The position numbers and the translations under genes are program-made. 64,000 bases of DNA from Chryseobacterium phocaeense (GTDB lineage Bacteria > Bacteroidota > Bacteroidia > Flavobacteriales > Weeksellaceae): positions 2,682,158 through 2,746,157 of the forward strand of contig NZ_LT827015.1 of assembly GCF_900169075.1 (NCBI RefSeq). Reading direction: 5' to 3'. The notes below the pieces were generated by a model, which saw nothing but the letters and a program-made list of their open reading frames with translations, ran no database searches and had not been told where the DNA came from. This document shows positions 1-7,754 of this stretch, in pieces (the stretch's first letter is position 1; each line of letters starts with the position of its first letter).

Positions 1-7
1 TCATGGC

Positions 8-922
8 TCAGGAATTTTTAAGTTGTTCAAAAAGTTCTTTCTGCTTGTCCGTAAGATGGGTCGGCAGTTTCACCTCATAGGTCACAAAAAGATCACCGGA
101 CTGGCCTTCTTTTTTATACACAGGGAAACCTTTTCCTTTCAGCCTTACTGTGGTTCCGTTCTGTGTTTCAGGTTTTACTTTCAGGCTGACACTTCCGTTC
201 AGGGTATTCACTTTCACATCGCCACCCAGAACAGCGGTATAAAGATCAATGGATACTTTTGTTTTCAGATCATCCCCGATCCTTTCAAAAGCAGGATCTG
301 CCGGAATATTGAATGTGATGTACAGGTCACCGTTGGGGCCGCCATTAAATCCCGGGTTCCCATGACCATTCAGTTTGATCTGCTGGCCATCATACACACC
401 GGCAGGAATTGTAATTCTTACTTTTTTACCATTGATTTCAAAAGTCTGCGGATGGGTTTCTGCCGCATCCTTTAAGTTCAAATTCAGTTCTGCATGAACA
501 TCCTGTCCTTTGAACTTCCCTGAGGAACTTCCCCTGGAGTTTCGTCCGAAACCTCCGCCCGATCCGCCAAACATGCTCTGGAAAAAATCTGAAAAATCTT
601 CTCCATCGCCAAAATCAGCACCGGAAAATCCGCCACCGCCATAGTTCTGCTGTTGATACTGTCTTTGCTGTTGCTGGGCCTTTTCATATTCTTCACCATG
701 TTTCCAGTTTTCTCCATATTTATCGTACTTAGCACGATTTTCCGGATTACTCAGCACTTCATTGGCTTCATTCAGTTCCTTGAATTTTTTCTCTGCTTCT
801 TTATCATCAGGATTAAGGTCGGGATGAAGTTTTCTTGCCAGCTTCCGGTATGCTTTTTTGATGTCATCCTGGGTTGCGCTTTTATCTACGCCTAAAATTT
901 TATAGTAATCTATATAAGCCAT
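8..922 (-). CDS. cbpA: DnaJ-family co-chaperone, CbpA type
   Basis: 304 aa. An N-terminal J domain (about residues 4-70) carries the HPD tripeptide at 33-35 that stimulates DnaK ATPase. A Gln- then Gly/Phe-rich linker follows (about 80-135), then two beta-sandwich substrate-binding domains (about 140-300). The CxxCxGxG zinc repeats of true DnaJ are absent, which makes it a CbpA/DnaJ class B protein. It probably assists DnaK in the cytoplasm. The start gives the conserved [10 protein letters not shown] opening. It is divergent from the symporter gene across about 93 bp. TAAATTTG on the minus strand at 939-946 fits a Bacteroidota -7 element. The gene name rests on architecture only. Confidence 0.9.
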   Translation of the reverse strand: MAYIDYYKILGVDKSATQDDIKKAYRKLARKLHPDLNPDDKEAEKKFKELNEANEVLSNPENRAKYDKYGENWKHGEEYEKAQQQQRQYQQQNYGGGGFSGADFGDGEDFSDFFQSMFGGSGGGFGRNSRGSSSGKFKGQDVHAELNLNLKDAAETHPQTFEINGKKVRITIPAGVYDGQQIKLNGHGNPGFNGGPNGDLYITFNIPADPAFERIGDDLKTKVSIDLYTAVLGGDVKVNTLNGSVSLKVKPETQNGTTVRLKGKGFPVYKKEGQSGDLFVTYEVKLPTHLTDKQKELFEQLKNS

Positions 923-938
923 AGAAAGGATATTTACT

Positions 939-946
939 CAAATTTA
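939..946 (-). promoter_or_regulatory. Candidate -7 element for the DnaJ-like gene
   Basis: TAAATTTG on the minus strand matches TAnnTTTG, the Bacteroidota -7 consensus, 17 nt before the start codon. No clear TTG lies at the -33 position, so this is a weak call. Confidence 0.3.
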
Positions 947-1015
947 TGAATTTTGTCCCTTAAAAATATATAAGAGAGTGTTAAAAATAAGCCTATCTTT
1001 GATAAAAAGCGTTGA

Positions 1016-2215
1016 ATGAAAGAAGTTCTGAAAAACTACTCAGGCATTATATTTTTACTGGCAGGAATTGTAATAGGAAGCATTATCGGCATTGCTGCAC
1101 CGGGTATTGTGGAATACATTAAGCCTCTGGGAGACATCTTCCTGAATCTTCTGTTTGTAAGTGTGGTGCCTCTGGTATTTTTTGCCGTTTCCAATTCCAT
1201 TGCTTCTTTGGAGCAACAGTCTAAATTTGGAAAAATCATTCTGGTGATGTCTTTTACTTTCCTGTTTTTTATTCTGACTGCTGCTGTTTTCACCATCTGT
1301 GCCGTTTATCTTTTTCCGGTTTCAGGAGTTTCCGGCAGTTCGGAAGCCGTTGCTGAAACTGTTTCTGAAGACAGCTGGGGCAACAGGATAGTGAGTTTCT
1401 TTACAGTGGGAGAATTTACCCAGCTTTTTTCAAGGCAGAATATGCTGGCTCTTCTTATTTTCGCTTTTATGACGGGCTTTGCTGCCAGAAAGTCAGGTGA
1501 AAAAGGACAGCCGTTCAGGCTTTTTATTGCTTCAGGGTATGAAGTGATGAAAGAGTTGCTTTTACTGATTATGAAGATTGCACCCATTGGGCTGGGAGCT
1601 TATTTTGCCTATCAGGTTGCGACTTTGGGACCTCAGCTTTTCGGGTTTTATGCCAAGCCGCTGGGCCTTTATTATATTGCAGGAATCGTTTATTTCTTTG
1701 TCTTTTTTTCGCTGTATGCTTTTATGGCAGCCGGTCAAAAAGGGATCAGAAGTTTCTGGACGAATGCCGTATATCCTACTTTAACCGCTCTAAGCACCTG
1801 CAGCAGCTTTGCCACGATGCCTGCTAACCTTCAGGCTGCCACAAAAATCGGTATTCCGAATTCTATTGCGAATCTGGTGATTCCGATCGGGACCACCCTG
1901 CATAAGAACGGGTCATCCATGTCTTCAATCATTAAAATATATGTTGCATTCCTGATTATAGGAAGAGATTTCTTTGATCCGGCGAATTTGCTCCTTGCTT
2001 TAGGAATCACGGTTTTCGTAAGTATTGTAGCCGGAGGTATTCCGAATGGAGGATATATTGGTGAAATGCTGATGATTTCAGTGTATCAGTTACCACAGGA
2101 GGCTATTCCGGCCGTGATTATCATCGGAACCCTGGTAGATCCTCTGGCAACAGTTCTGAATGCTGTAGGGGATATTGTGGCAGCAATGTTTGTGAGCCGG
2201 TTTGTGAAGGTTTGA
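1016..2215 (+). CDS. Dicarboxylate/amino acid:cation symporter (DAACS/SLC1 family)
   Basis: 399 aa inner-membrane protein with several hydrophobic helices. The SLC1 hallmarks are visible: a serine-rich re-entrant loop STCSSFATMP near residue 260, the TTLHKNGSSM motif near 293, and a C-terminal DPLATVLNAVGD segment (about 375-390) that resembles the cation/substrate site. These support Na+ or H+ coupled uptake of glutamate, aspartate or C4-dicarboxylates. The substrate cannot be told from sequence. The length is typical of the GltP/DctA group. A perfect -7 box TATCTTTG lies at 994-1001, which would leave a very short leader. The gene is single and is followed by a repeat-filled gap. Confidence 0.9.
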   Translation: MKEVLKNYSGIIFLLAGIVIGSIIGIAAPGIVEYIKPLGDIFLNLLFVSVVPLVFFAVSNSIASLEQQSKFGKIILVMSFTFLFFILTAAVFTICAVYLFPVSGVSGSSEAVAETVSEDSWGNRIVSFFTVGEFTQLFSRQNMLALLIFAFMTGFAARKSGEKGQPFRLFIASGYEVMKELLLLIMKIAPIGLGAYFAYQVATLGPQLFGFYAKPLGLYYIAGIVYFFVFFSLYAFMAAGQKGIRSFWTNAVYPTLTALSTCSSFATMPANLQAATKIGIPNSIANLVIPIGTTLHKNGSSMSSIIKIYVAFLIIGRDFFDPANLLLALGITVFVSIVAGGIPNGGYIGEMLMISVYQLPQEAIPAVIIIGTLVDPLATVLNAVGDIVAAMFVSRFVKV

Positions 2216-2379
2216 TATGATTAACAGAATGGAAGCTTGAAGAAGGAGGATGGAAGTTGCTATTCGGCCGGTTATTTATGTGATCATAAATTGATTAAGC
2301 AACCGGTGAAAAGCTTAATAACATATCTGATAATGATGATTAGGAACGCTAAGAATACATGCAATGACTCTTTTTAAAA

Positions 2380-2627
2380 CGAAGCTCAAAACTTAATATT
2401 CTTAAAAGCTTAAATTGATCTTAATGGTTTATTTTTTATCTCCCGCAGATCACGCGGATTACGCAGATTTTTTAAATTAAGATTAAATAAATAAAGTGAT
2501 GAGAAACTTAAGAATACACGTGATAATTTTTATAAAGCGAAGCTAAACTTAATATTCTTAAAAGCTTAAATTGATCTTAATGGTTTAATTTTTATTCCCG
2601 CAGATCACACGGATTTCGCAGATTTTA
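2380..2627. repeat. Direct intergenic repeat, two copies about 157 bp apart
   Basis: This fills most of the 2216-2637 gap. Copy 1 spans about 2380-2472 and copy 2 about 2539-2627. Both hold CTTAATATTCTTAAAAGCTT, then TTGATCTTAATGG, then CCCGCAGATCAC and CGCAGATTTT with few differences. A related run (CTTAATATCCTTAAAAGCTT) is at about 44193-44218. No ORF of note lies inside. Confidence 0.75.
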
Positions 2628-2637
2628 CCTTATGTTT

Positions 2638-3021
2638 TTATTCACTGCGTTTTACGGGTGGAAGATTTTCATATTCTTCCGGTGTAAAAAGTCTGTACTG
2701 TACTTTGAATGTTTTTCCTAATGGAGTTTCCAGTGAAAAACCTCCCGGGCCGAAGCCATCGGTAACATCCAACGTAAAGTGAGAGTATTTCCAGTATTCA
2801 AAGAGATCACGATCTATCCAGAATTCATGACCGTTTATGGTTCCTATCATGGCATCATTCATTCTGGGAAAGAAGCCGCCCTTTTCAAAGCATTGGGGCT
2901 GGGTCCCTTCGCAGCATCCACCTGCCTGGTAAAACATCAGAGCTCCATATTTATTTTCCAGCTCGAAGATCACTTCCAGTGCTTTTTCTGTAGTGGATAG
3001 TCTTGATATTTTTGTTTCCAT
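2638..3021 (-). CDS. DUF779 domain protein, aldehyde dehydrogenase partner
   Basis: 127 aa, the usual size for DUF779. A cysteine cluster GGCCEGTQPQC near residues 34-45 and the central NGHEFWIDRDLFEYW stretch are typical of the family. Genes of this family commonly sit beside ExaC/AldB-type aldehyde dehydrogenases, and here the aldehyde dehydrogenase lies upstream on the same strand at 3488-5017. The molecular role is unknown; the cysteines suggest a metal or redox site (inference). The 466-bp spacing and the structured element between the two genes make a simple co-transcript uncertain. Confidence 0.85.
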   Translation of the reverse strand: METKISRLSTTEKALEVIFELENKYGALMFYQAGGCCEGTQPQCFEKGGFFPRMNDAMIGTINGHEFWIDRDLFEYWKYSHFTLDVTDGFGPGGFSLETPLGKTFKVQYRLFTPEEYENLPPVKRSE

Positions 3022-3340
3022 TGCTTTGTTTTTAGGTCAAATAAAGTTCTGATTTTTTGACTGGATAATCAAGTGATAAATTTCGAAATCTTTGAGAAAA
3101 GCCTTGATATATGCCTGTTTAAAATGCAAAGACTCAAGTTATTCTATTTTGTGGATGTTTTTAAGGCGCAATGATTTTATCTCCGATAAAATTTTAATAA
3201 TGCTTAGATACCTTTCATTATAGACAAGAATGGAAGTATGAAGTCCACATCCAATTAGTTTTCAAGCTTTTTATACTTCCTATGCTATTTCGCCCTTTTA
3301 CCATTTCGCCTCTTTGCTATTTCGCTTTTTTCCTTTTCTC

Positions 3341-3480
3341 GATTCCCCGCGTGAGGGATGGGAAGGGCGGCGAGGAACGAGCCGGCGCGGAATGAAATGG
3401 AGCACCGAAACGAAGTGAAGCCCTGAACAGCCCGACCGTTTTGCCCCGGCTCCGCCGGGGCAAACGGGCACGCCCTAATA
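3341..3480 (+). ncRNA. GC-rich structured element, possible Flavo-1-like RNA
   Basis: An abruptly GC-rich block in an AT-rich gap. It contains GCGTGAGGGATGGGAAGG, then GGAGCACCGAAACGAAGTGA, then a CAGCCCGACC box, and ends in a strong hairpin (TTTGCCCCGGC 3440-3450, loop TCC, GCCGGGGCAAA 3454-3464). Blocks of the GTGAGGGAT...GCCCGACC kind recur between genes in flavobacteria, and I recall them as resembling the Flavo-1 RNA motif. That name is from memory and unverified. It lies just past the aldehyde dehydrogenase stop codon, so it might also act as that gene's terminator in the minus direction. The rest of the gap (3022-3340) is AT-rich with T-rich TATTTCGC words and no gene. Confidence 0.5.
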
Positions 3481-3487
3481 TTTAAAA

Positions 3488-5017
3488 TTAAAAGAAACCT
3501 AATTTGTTTTTGTTGTACGAGATCAGCATATTTTTTGTCTGACGGTAGTGATCGAGCATCATTTTATGATTTTCCCTGCCAATCCCCGACTGCTTGTATC
3601 CTCCGAAAGGTGCTCCTGCCGGATAGGAATGGTACTGGTTCACCCAAACTCTTCCTGCCTGGATCTGGCGCGGCACATTGTACAACTGATGGGCATCCCT
3701 GGTCCAGACTCCGGCGCCAAGTCCGTAAATAGTATCGTTGGCGATTTTTATGCCCTCCTCTTCATCTTTGAATGTGGTAAAGGCCAGTACCGGGCCGAAG
3801 ATTTCCTCCTGGAAGATCCTCATTCTATTGTTACCCTTAAAAATAGTCGGCTGGATGTAGAACCCATCCTCTAAATTTTCGCCTACATTATTAACATCAC
3901 CGCCGACCAATACTTCTGCACCTTCCTCTTTTCCCAGCTGAATGTAGGAAAGGATTTTATCTTTCTGAATCTGGGACGCCTGAGCCCCCATCATCACTGT
4001 TTTATCAAGCGGGTTTCCTACTTTGATGGCTTTTACCCTTTCAATTACTTTTTCAATGAATGCATCCGCTATATCTTCCTGAACCAGCAGTCTGGACGGA
4101 CATGTACAGATCTCTCCCTGATTAAGGGCAAAAAGAACAGCTCCTTCAATGGCTTTATCCAGAAACTCGTCATCCGCATCCATTACCGAGCTGAAAAAGA
4201 CATTGGGAGATTTTCCGCCTAATTCAAGGGTTACCGGAATAATGTTCTCCGTAGCATATTGCATTACAAGGCGTCCCGTAGCGGTAGAACCCGTGAATGC
4301 TGCTTTTGAAACCTTTGGATTGGTTACCAGGGCTCTTCCAAGCTCCGCACCAAAGCCATTGACAATATTAACCACTCCGGCAGGTAATAAATCACCTATA
4401 ATTTCCATTAAAACCATAATAGAAACCGGAGTACTTTCTGCCGGCTTTAATACCACACAGTTTCCTGCAGCCAGAGCTGGAGCCAGCTTCCATACCGCCA
4501 TCAAGATCGGGAAGTTCCATGGAATGATCTGTGCAATCACTCCAAGCGGTTCATGAACGATGAGGGATACGGTATCTTTATCCAGTTCATTATGGGAGCC
4601 TTCTTCTGCGCGTATCACTGATGCAAAATATCTGAAATGATCTATGGCAAGAGGAAGATCAGCCGCCAGGGTTTCTCTCACCGCCTTTCCATTATCGATG
4701 GTTTCAACAATAGCGAGGTGCTCAAGGTTCTGTTCAATCCTGTCAGCTATTTTATTTAATATAATGCTTCTTTCTGTAGATGAAGTATTTTTCCAGGTCT
4801 GGAATGCTTTGTCAGCAGCATTCACAGCAAGTTCCAGATCTTCTTTGGAAGAATGGGCTACCTGAGTGAAATTTTTACCATTAACGGGTGAAACTACATC
4901 AAAATACTGCCCGTTTACCGGAGGTGTGAATTTCCCGTCAATATAATTATCATATTTGCTTTTGAATTCAGGCCACTGGAAAGCAGTTTCTGATTTCGGT
5001 TCTGTTATTGTGCTCAT
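3488..5017 (-). CDS. NAD(P)-dependent aldehyde dehydrogenase (ExaC/AldB type)
   Basis: 509 aa cytoplasmic enzyme that oxidises aldehydes to acids. The cofactor-site motif PWNFP is at 166-170, the general base Glu265 lies in TLELGGKSPN, and the catalytic Cys304 lies in GEICTCPSR. The double-Cys context and the DUF779 neighbour point to the acetaldehyde dehydrogenase subgroup; the substrate remains inference. Length and the C-terminal PFGGYKQSGIGRE block are normal. It is divergent from an AraC-type activator 180 bp away, which probably controls it, much as AcoR-like or AraC activators sit beside such genes. Confidence 0.92.
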   Translation of the reverse strand: MSTITEPKSETAFQWPEFKSKYDNYIDGKFTPPVNGQYFDVVSPVNGKNFTQVAHSSKEDLELAVNAADKAFQTWKNTSSTERSIILNKIADRIEQNLEHLAIVETIDNGKAVRETLAADLPLAIDHFRYFASVIRAEEGSHNELDKDTVSLIVHEPLGVIAQIIPWNFPILMAVWKLAPALAAGNCVVLKPAESTPVSIMVLMEIIGDLLPAGVVNIVNGFGAELGRALVTNPKVSKAAFTGSTATGRLVMQYATENIIPVTLELGGKSPNVFFSSVMDADDEFLDKAIEGAVLFALNQGEICTCPSRLLVQEDIADAFIEKVIERVKAIKVGNPLDKTVMMGAQASQIQKDKILSYIQLGKEEGAEVLVGGDVNNVGENLEDGFYIQPTIFKGNNRMRIFQEEIFGPVLAFTTFKDEEEGIKIANDTIYGLGAGVWTRDAHQLYNVPRQIQAGRVWVNQYHSYPAGAPFGGYKQSGIGRENHKMMLDHYRQTKNMLISYNKNKLGFF

Positions 5018-5161
5018 ATTAATCTGTTTTTAATTTTTCAGTGATGCCAAATTACATTTACACCGGAAAAATGCATAGCACAATCGTATAAAAAAATATC
5101 AAAATAGTGCAGATGTTCAATTTTATTATTTTGTTAACAACCCAACAGGGCTAAAATTTAA

Positions 5162-5169
5162 TATATTTG
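5162..5169 (+). promoter_or_regulatory. Candidate -7 element of the araC-type gene
   Basis: TATATTTG matches TAnnTTTG exactly. It would place the transcript start about 22 nt before the ATG. No TTG occurs at the ideal -33 spacing; TTTTG lies 28 nt upstream. Confidence 0.35.
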
Positions 5170-5197
5170 ATGTATTGGGTTTATAAAATGTTTAGAA

Positions 5198-6124
5198 ATG
5201 AGTAACAATAATAAATTTTTATTAAACACTCCTGAATTAAAGAAGGAGAGTCAGTTATTGAACCTTGTTGAAAACCAGACCAAATTCAGCCTGAACAACT
5301 GTGAGTTCAATATATATGAAACACACAAGGCAGCCTACGGGGTAAAACTTCATTTTGACAATATTGCATTCACCGCGATGCTGAGGGGCAGAAAACATAT
5401 GAAGCTGGATAATAAGACCAATTATTTTGATTATTTTCCAGGTGAAAGTATATTAGTCGCTCCAGGCGAAACAATGGTCATCGACTTTCCTGAAGCAGAC
5501 GAAGCCCCTACCCAATGTATTTCTTTGAGTCTTAATCCTGAATTTATTGAAGATTCCCTGAATTATTTAAATTACAATCTTCCAAAAGCGGATGAAACTT
5601 CGCAGTGGAATATCCAGCTCGATGAATTTTTCCTTTTTAACAATAAATCCCTGGCATCCGCCACGAACAATATTATGCGGATCGCGATGGATGATAATTC
5701 CCAAAAGGATATCATGGCTGATTTCGCGCTGAAGGAACTACTCATCAGACTGATGCAGACACAGGCCAGAAGCATGGTGGAAAAAAATATTGCCAAAAAC
5801 AAATCAAGGATTGGTTTTGCAGTAGATTACATCCGGAAAAATCTCCATCAGAAACTGTCCATCGAAAGTATGGCTAAGTTGGCCTATGTAAGCAAATCCA
5901 ATTTCTTTAAAATGTTCAGGGACGAATTGGGTACTTCCCCGAATGATTTTATCCTTCAGGAAAGAATCAGCCGCGCCAAAGAACTGCTAGCCGGACAAAA
6001 CAGCATCAAGGAAACGGCTTACCAAACCGGGTTTTCAGACACCAATTATTTTACGCGGGTTTTTAAGCAGCTTGTGGGGGTGACGCCGAAGAGTTATCAG
6101 ATAAGAAGTTTCGTTTCAAAATAG
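5198..6124 (+). CDS. AraC-family transcriptional regulator, divergent from aldehyde dehydrogenase
   Basis: 308 aa. The C-terminal 100 residues form the double helix-turn-helix of AraC/XylS, with KLSIESMAKLAYVSKSNFFKMF as the first HTH and the signature ending TAYQTGFSDTNYFTRVFKQLVGVTPKSY. The N-terminal 200 residues resemble the AraC-type ligand-sensing region (AraC_N, GRKHMKLD then PGESILVAPGE). Divergent placement suggests it activates the aldehyde dehydrogenase gene in response to an alcohol or aldehyde, which is inference. It is convergent with the susD-like gene. Confidence 0.9.
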   Translation: MSNNNKFLLNTPELKKESQLLNLVENQTKFSLNNCEFNIYETHKAAYGVKLHFDNIAFTAMLRGRKHMKLDNKTNYFDYFPGESILVAPGETMVIDFPEADEAPTQCISLSLNPEFIEDSLNYLNYNLPKADETSQWNIQLDEFFLFNNKSLASATNNIMRIAMDDNSQKDIMADFALKELLIRLMQTQARSMVEKNIAKNKSRIGFAVDYIRKNLHQKLSIESMAKLAYVSKSNFFKMFRDELGTSPNDFILQERISRAKELLAGQNSIKETAYQTGFSDTNYFTRVFKQLVGVTPKSYQIRSFVSK

Positions 6125-6136
6125 CTGACAAGCAAA

Positions 6137-6162
6137 AGAGACCATCTTTAACGATAGTCTCT
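6137..6162. terminator. Hairpin between convergent genes
   Basis: AGAGACCATC and GATAGTCTCT pair with one mismatch around a 6-nt loop, between the araC-type and susD-like stops. An A-tract on the left gives a short T-run for the minus-strand transcript. Confidence 0.55.
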
Positions 6163-6186
6163 CTGGTAAGAATTTAGTAATTACAG

Positions 6187-7731
6187 TTAATATCCAGCAT
6201 TCTGAACAATACCCGGATTTGCATTGAGTTCATCCTGAGGAATTGGCAAAGCAAATTTATAACTGGTGTTAGGCAGGTTGGCAGGATTTGCTGCAGGATA
6301 GTTGGAAGAACTTGAAGAATAATCCGCAGGGTCTCTGTCAATGGTAACATTAGCTTTTGTTCCCAATCTTTTGATATCTATAAACCGATGTCCTTCATAT
6401 GCCAACTCTAATCTCCTTTCTTTCAAAATACCCGCCCAGGCAACCGTTGCATTTGCAAATACAGGAGCAATCTGTACAGCCCCAATTCTCGCATCTAAAA
6501 GAGTTTTTAATGCTAACCCTACTCCGACTAAATCTCCAGCTTCTGCTCTAGCCTCAGCTTTAATGAGATACATTTCAGAAATTCTCATTATTTTAAAATC
6601 ATTATTAAACCCGTTAGTGGCAGTTACTGCAGCTGTAGTGCTTCCAGTCTCAGTTCCTCCATGTTTTTGAATTATTAATTTATCTGTGTTTCTGTAATCC
6701 ACAGAGGTTGAATAAGCAGGATCAATAGTGGAAGATGGTGCCACAATAACATTTCGTCTTACGTCACCTGGTCTTTGCTCCAGTATATTAAATAATGCTC
6801 TTCCTACTTCGTAGAGCGGAGAACCATTTAAATTAGGTGCTACAGAACACCATCCGTTATGTAAATTAGTAGCCTGGGTATTTTGCTGAACTGTTCTTTT
6901 TAATCTGAAAATAACTTCTTTATTGGCAGGTTCATTGTCTGTAAAAAATACCTTCCTGTAATCTGCAGGATCTGCCAATGATACCCCTGAAGTATTAATT
7001 ACATCATCTGCCCATTTTTCTGCATTGATGTAATCTCCTTTATATGCATAAGCACGGGCCTTTAATCCTTTCGTGAAATTTCTATTCGCAAAAGTAGTAT
7101 TTGCGGTATATCCAGTAATGCTATTATAAATGGCCAGTGCCTGATCTAAATCTTTATGGATCTGTGCATAAAATTCACCATTCTTTGCTCTGGGATTTTC
7201 TTTTTCATCTGCCTCAAATATTTTGTTGGCTAATATTCCTGCCAGTGCATTGTCATCCTTCAGATTGGGTGAGTAATAGGCCAATATTCTCAAGTGTCCG
7301 TAAGCTCTCATCGTTAATGCTTCAGCTTTCAGCCTCGAAATTAATAGAGCATCATTTGCATTAGCAGGTACAACACCGTCTGCATATTTAATAACTCTAT
7401 TGGCTCTTGCCAAAGCAATATAAGTATTCACCCAAATACTGCTCGCCAATTCTGAAGAGGGAATCAGTAAGAATATATATTCTGTAGAAAGTCCTTGTCC
7501 TCCATTAGCATACCCTATTCCTACCTCATCCGTAAAAATAGAACTAAAAACAGCTTCTGATCTGCCTGAAAATAAATTATAGGTTGAATTTATAAGCTTT
7601 TGAAGATCTGCAGATTGCGTAACTGCAGTTTCCTCCGTTAAAGATCCAGGGGTGTAGGGTGTTATCAGTTCATCATCGCAAGAGGTACATAATACCGATG
7701 CTAATACTATATATTTAAATATTTTTTTCAT
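6187..7731 (-). CDS. RagB/SusD-family outer-membrane nutrient-binding lipoprotein
   Basis: 514 aa. Lipoprotein signal MKKIFKYIVLASVLCTSC with candidate lipidated Cys15 or Cys18. The SusD fold is indicated by the early RANRVIKYADG and RLKAEALTMRAYGHLRILAYY helices (TPR region) and the C-terminal ILKERRLELAYEGHRFIDIKR motif (about 425-450), which is diagnostic. It would cap the partner SusC channel at the cell surface. It lies 23 bp downstream of the susC-like gene. No glycosidase, peptidase or anti-sigma gene adjoins the pair, so the ligand is open. Confidence 0.95.
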   Translation of the reverse strand: MKKIFKYIVLASVLCTSCDDELITPYTPGSLTEETAVTQSADLQKLINSTYNLFSGRSEAVFSSIFTDEVGIGYANGGQGLSTEYIFLLIPSSELASSIWVNTYIALARANRVIKYADGVVPANANDALLISRLKAEALTMRAYGHLRILAYYSPNLKDDNALAGILANKIFEADEKENPRAKNGEFYAQIHKDLDQALAIYNSITGYTANTTFANRNFTKGLKARAYAYKGDYINAEKWADDVINTSGVSLADPADYRKVFFTDNEPANKEVIFRLKRTVQQNTQATNLHNGWCSVAPNLNGSPLYEVGRALFNILEQRPGDVRRNVIVAPSSTIDPAYSTSVDYRNTDKLIIQKHGGTETGSTTAAVTATNGFNNDFKIMRISEMYLIKAEARAEAGDLVGVGLALKTLLDARIGAVQIAPVFANATVAWAGILKERRLELAYEGHRFIDIKRLGTKANVTIDRDPADYSSSSSNYPAANPANLPNTSYKFALPIPQDELNANPGIVQNAGY

Positions 7732-7754
7732 TGTTACTTATCTTATTTATTAAA

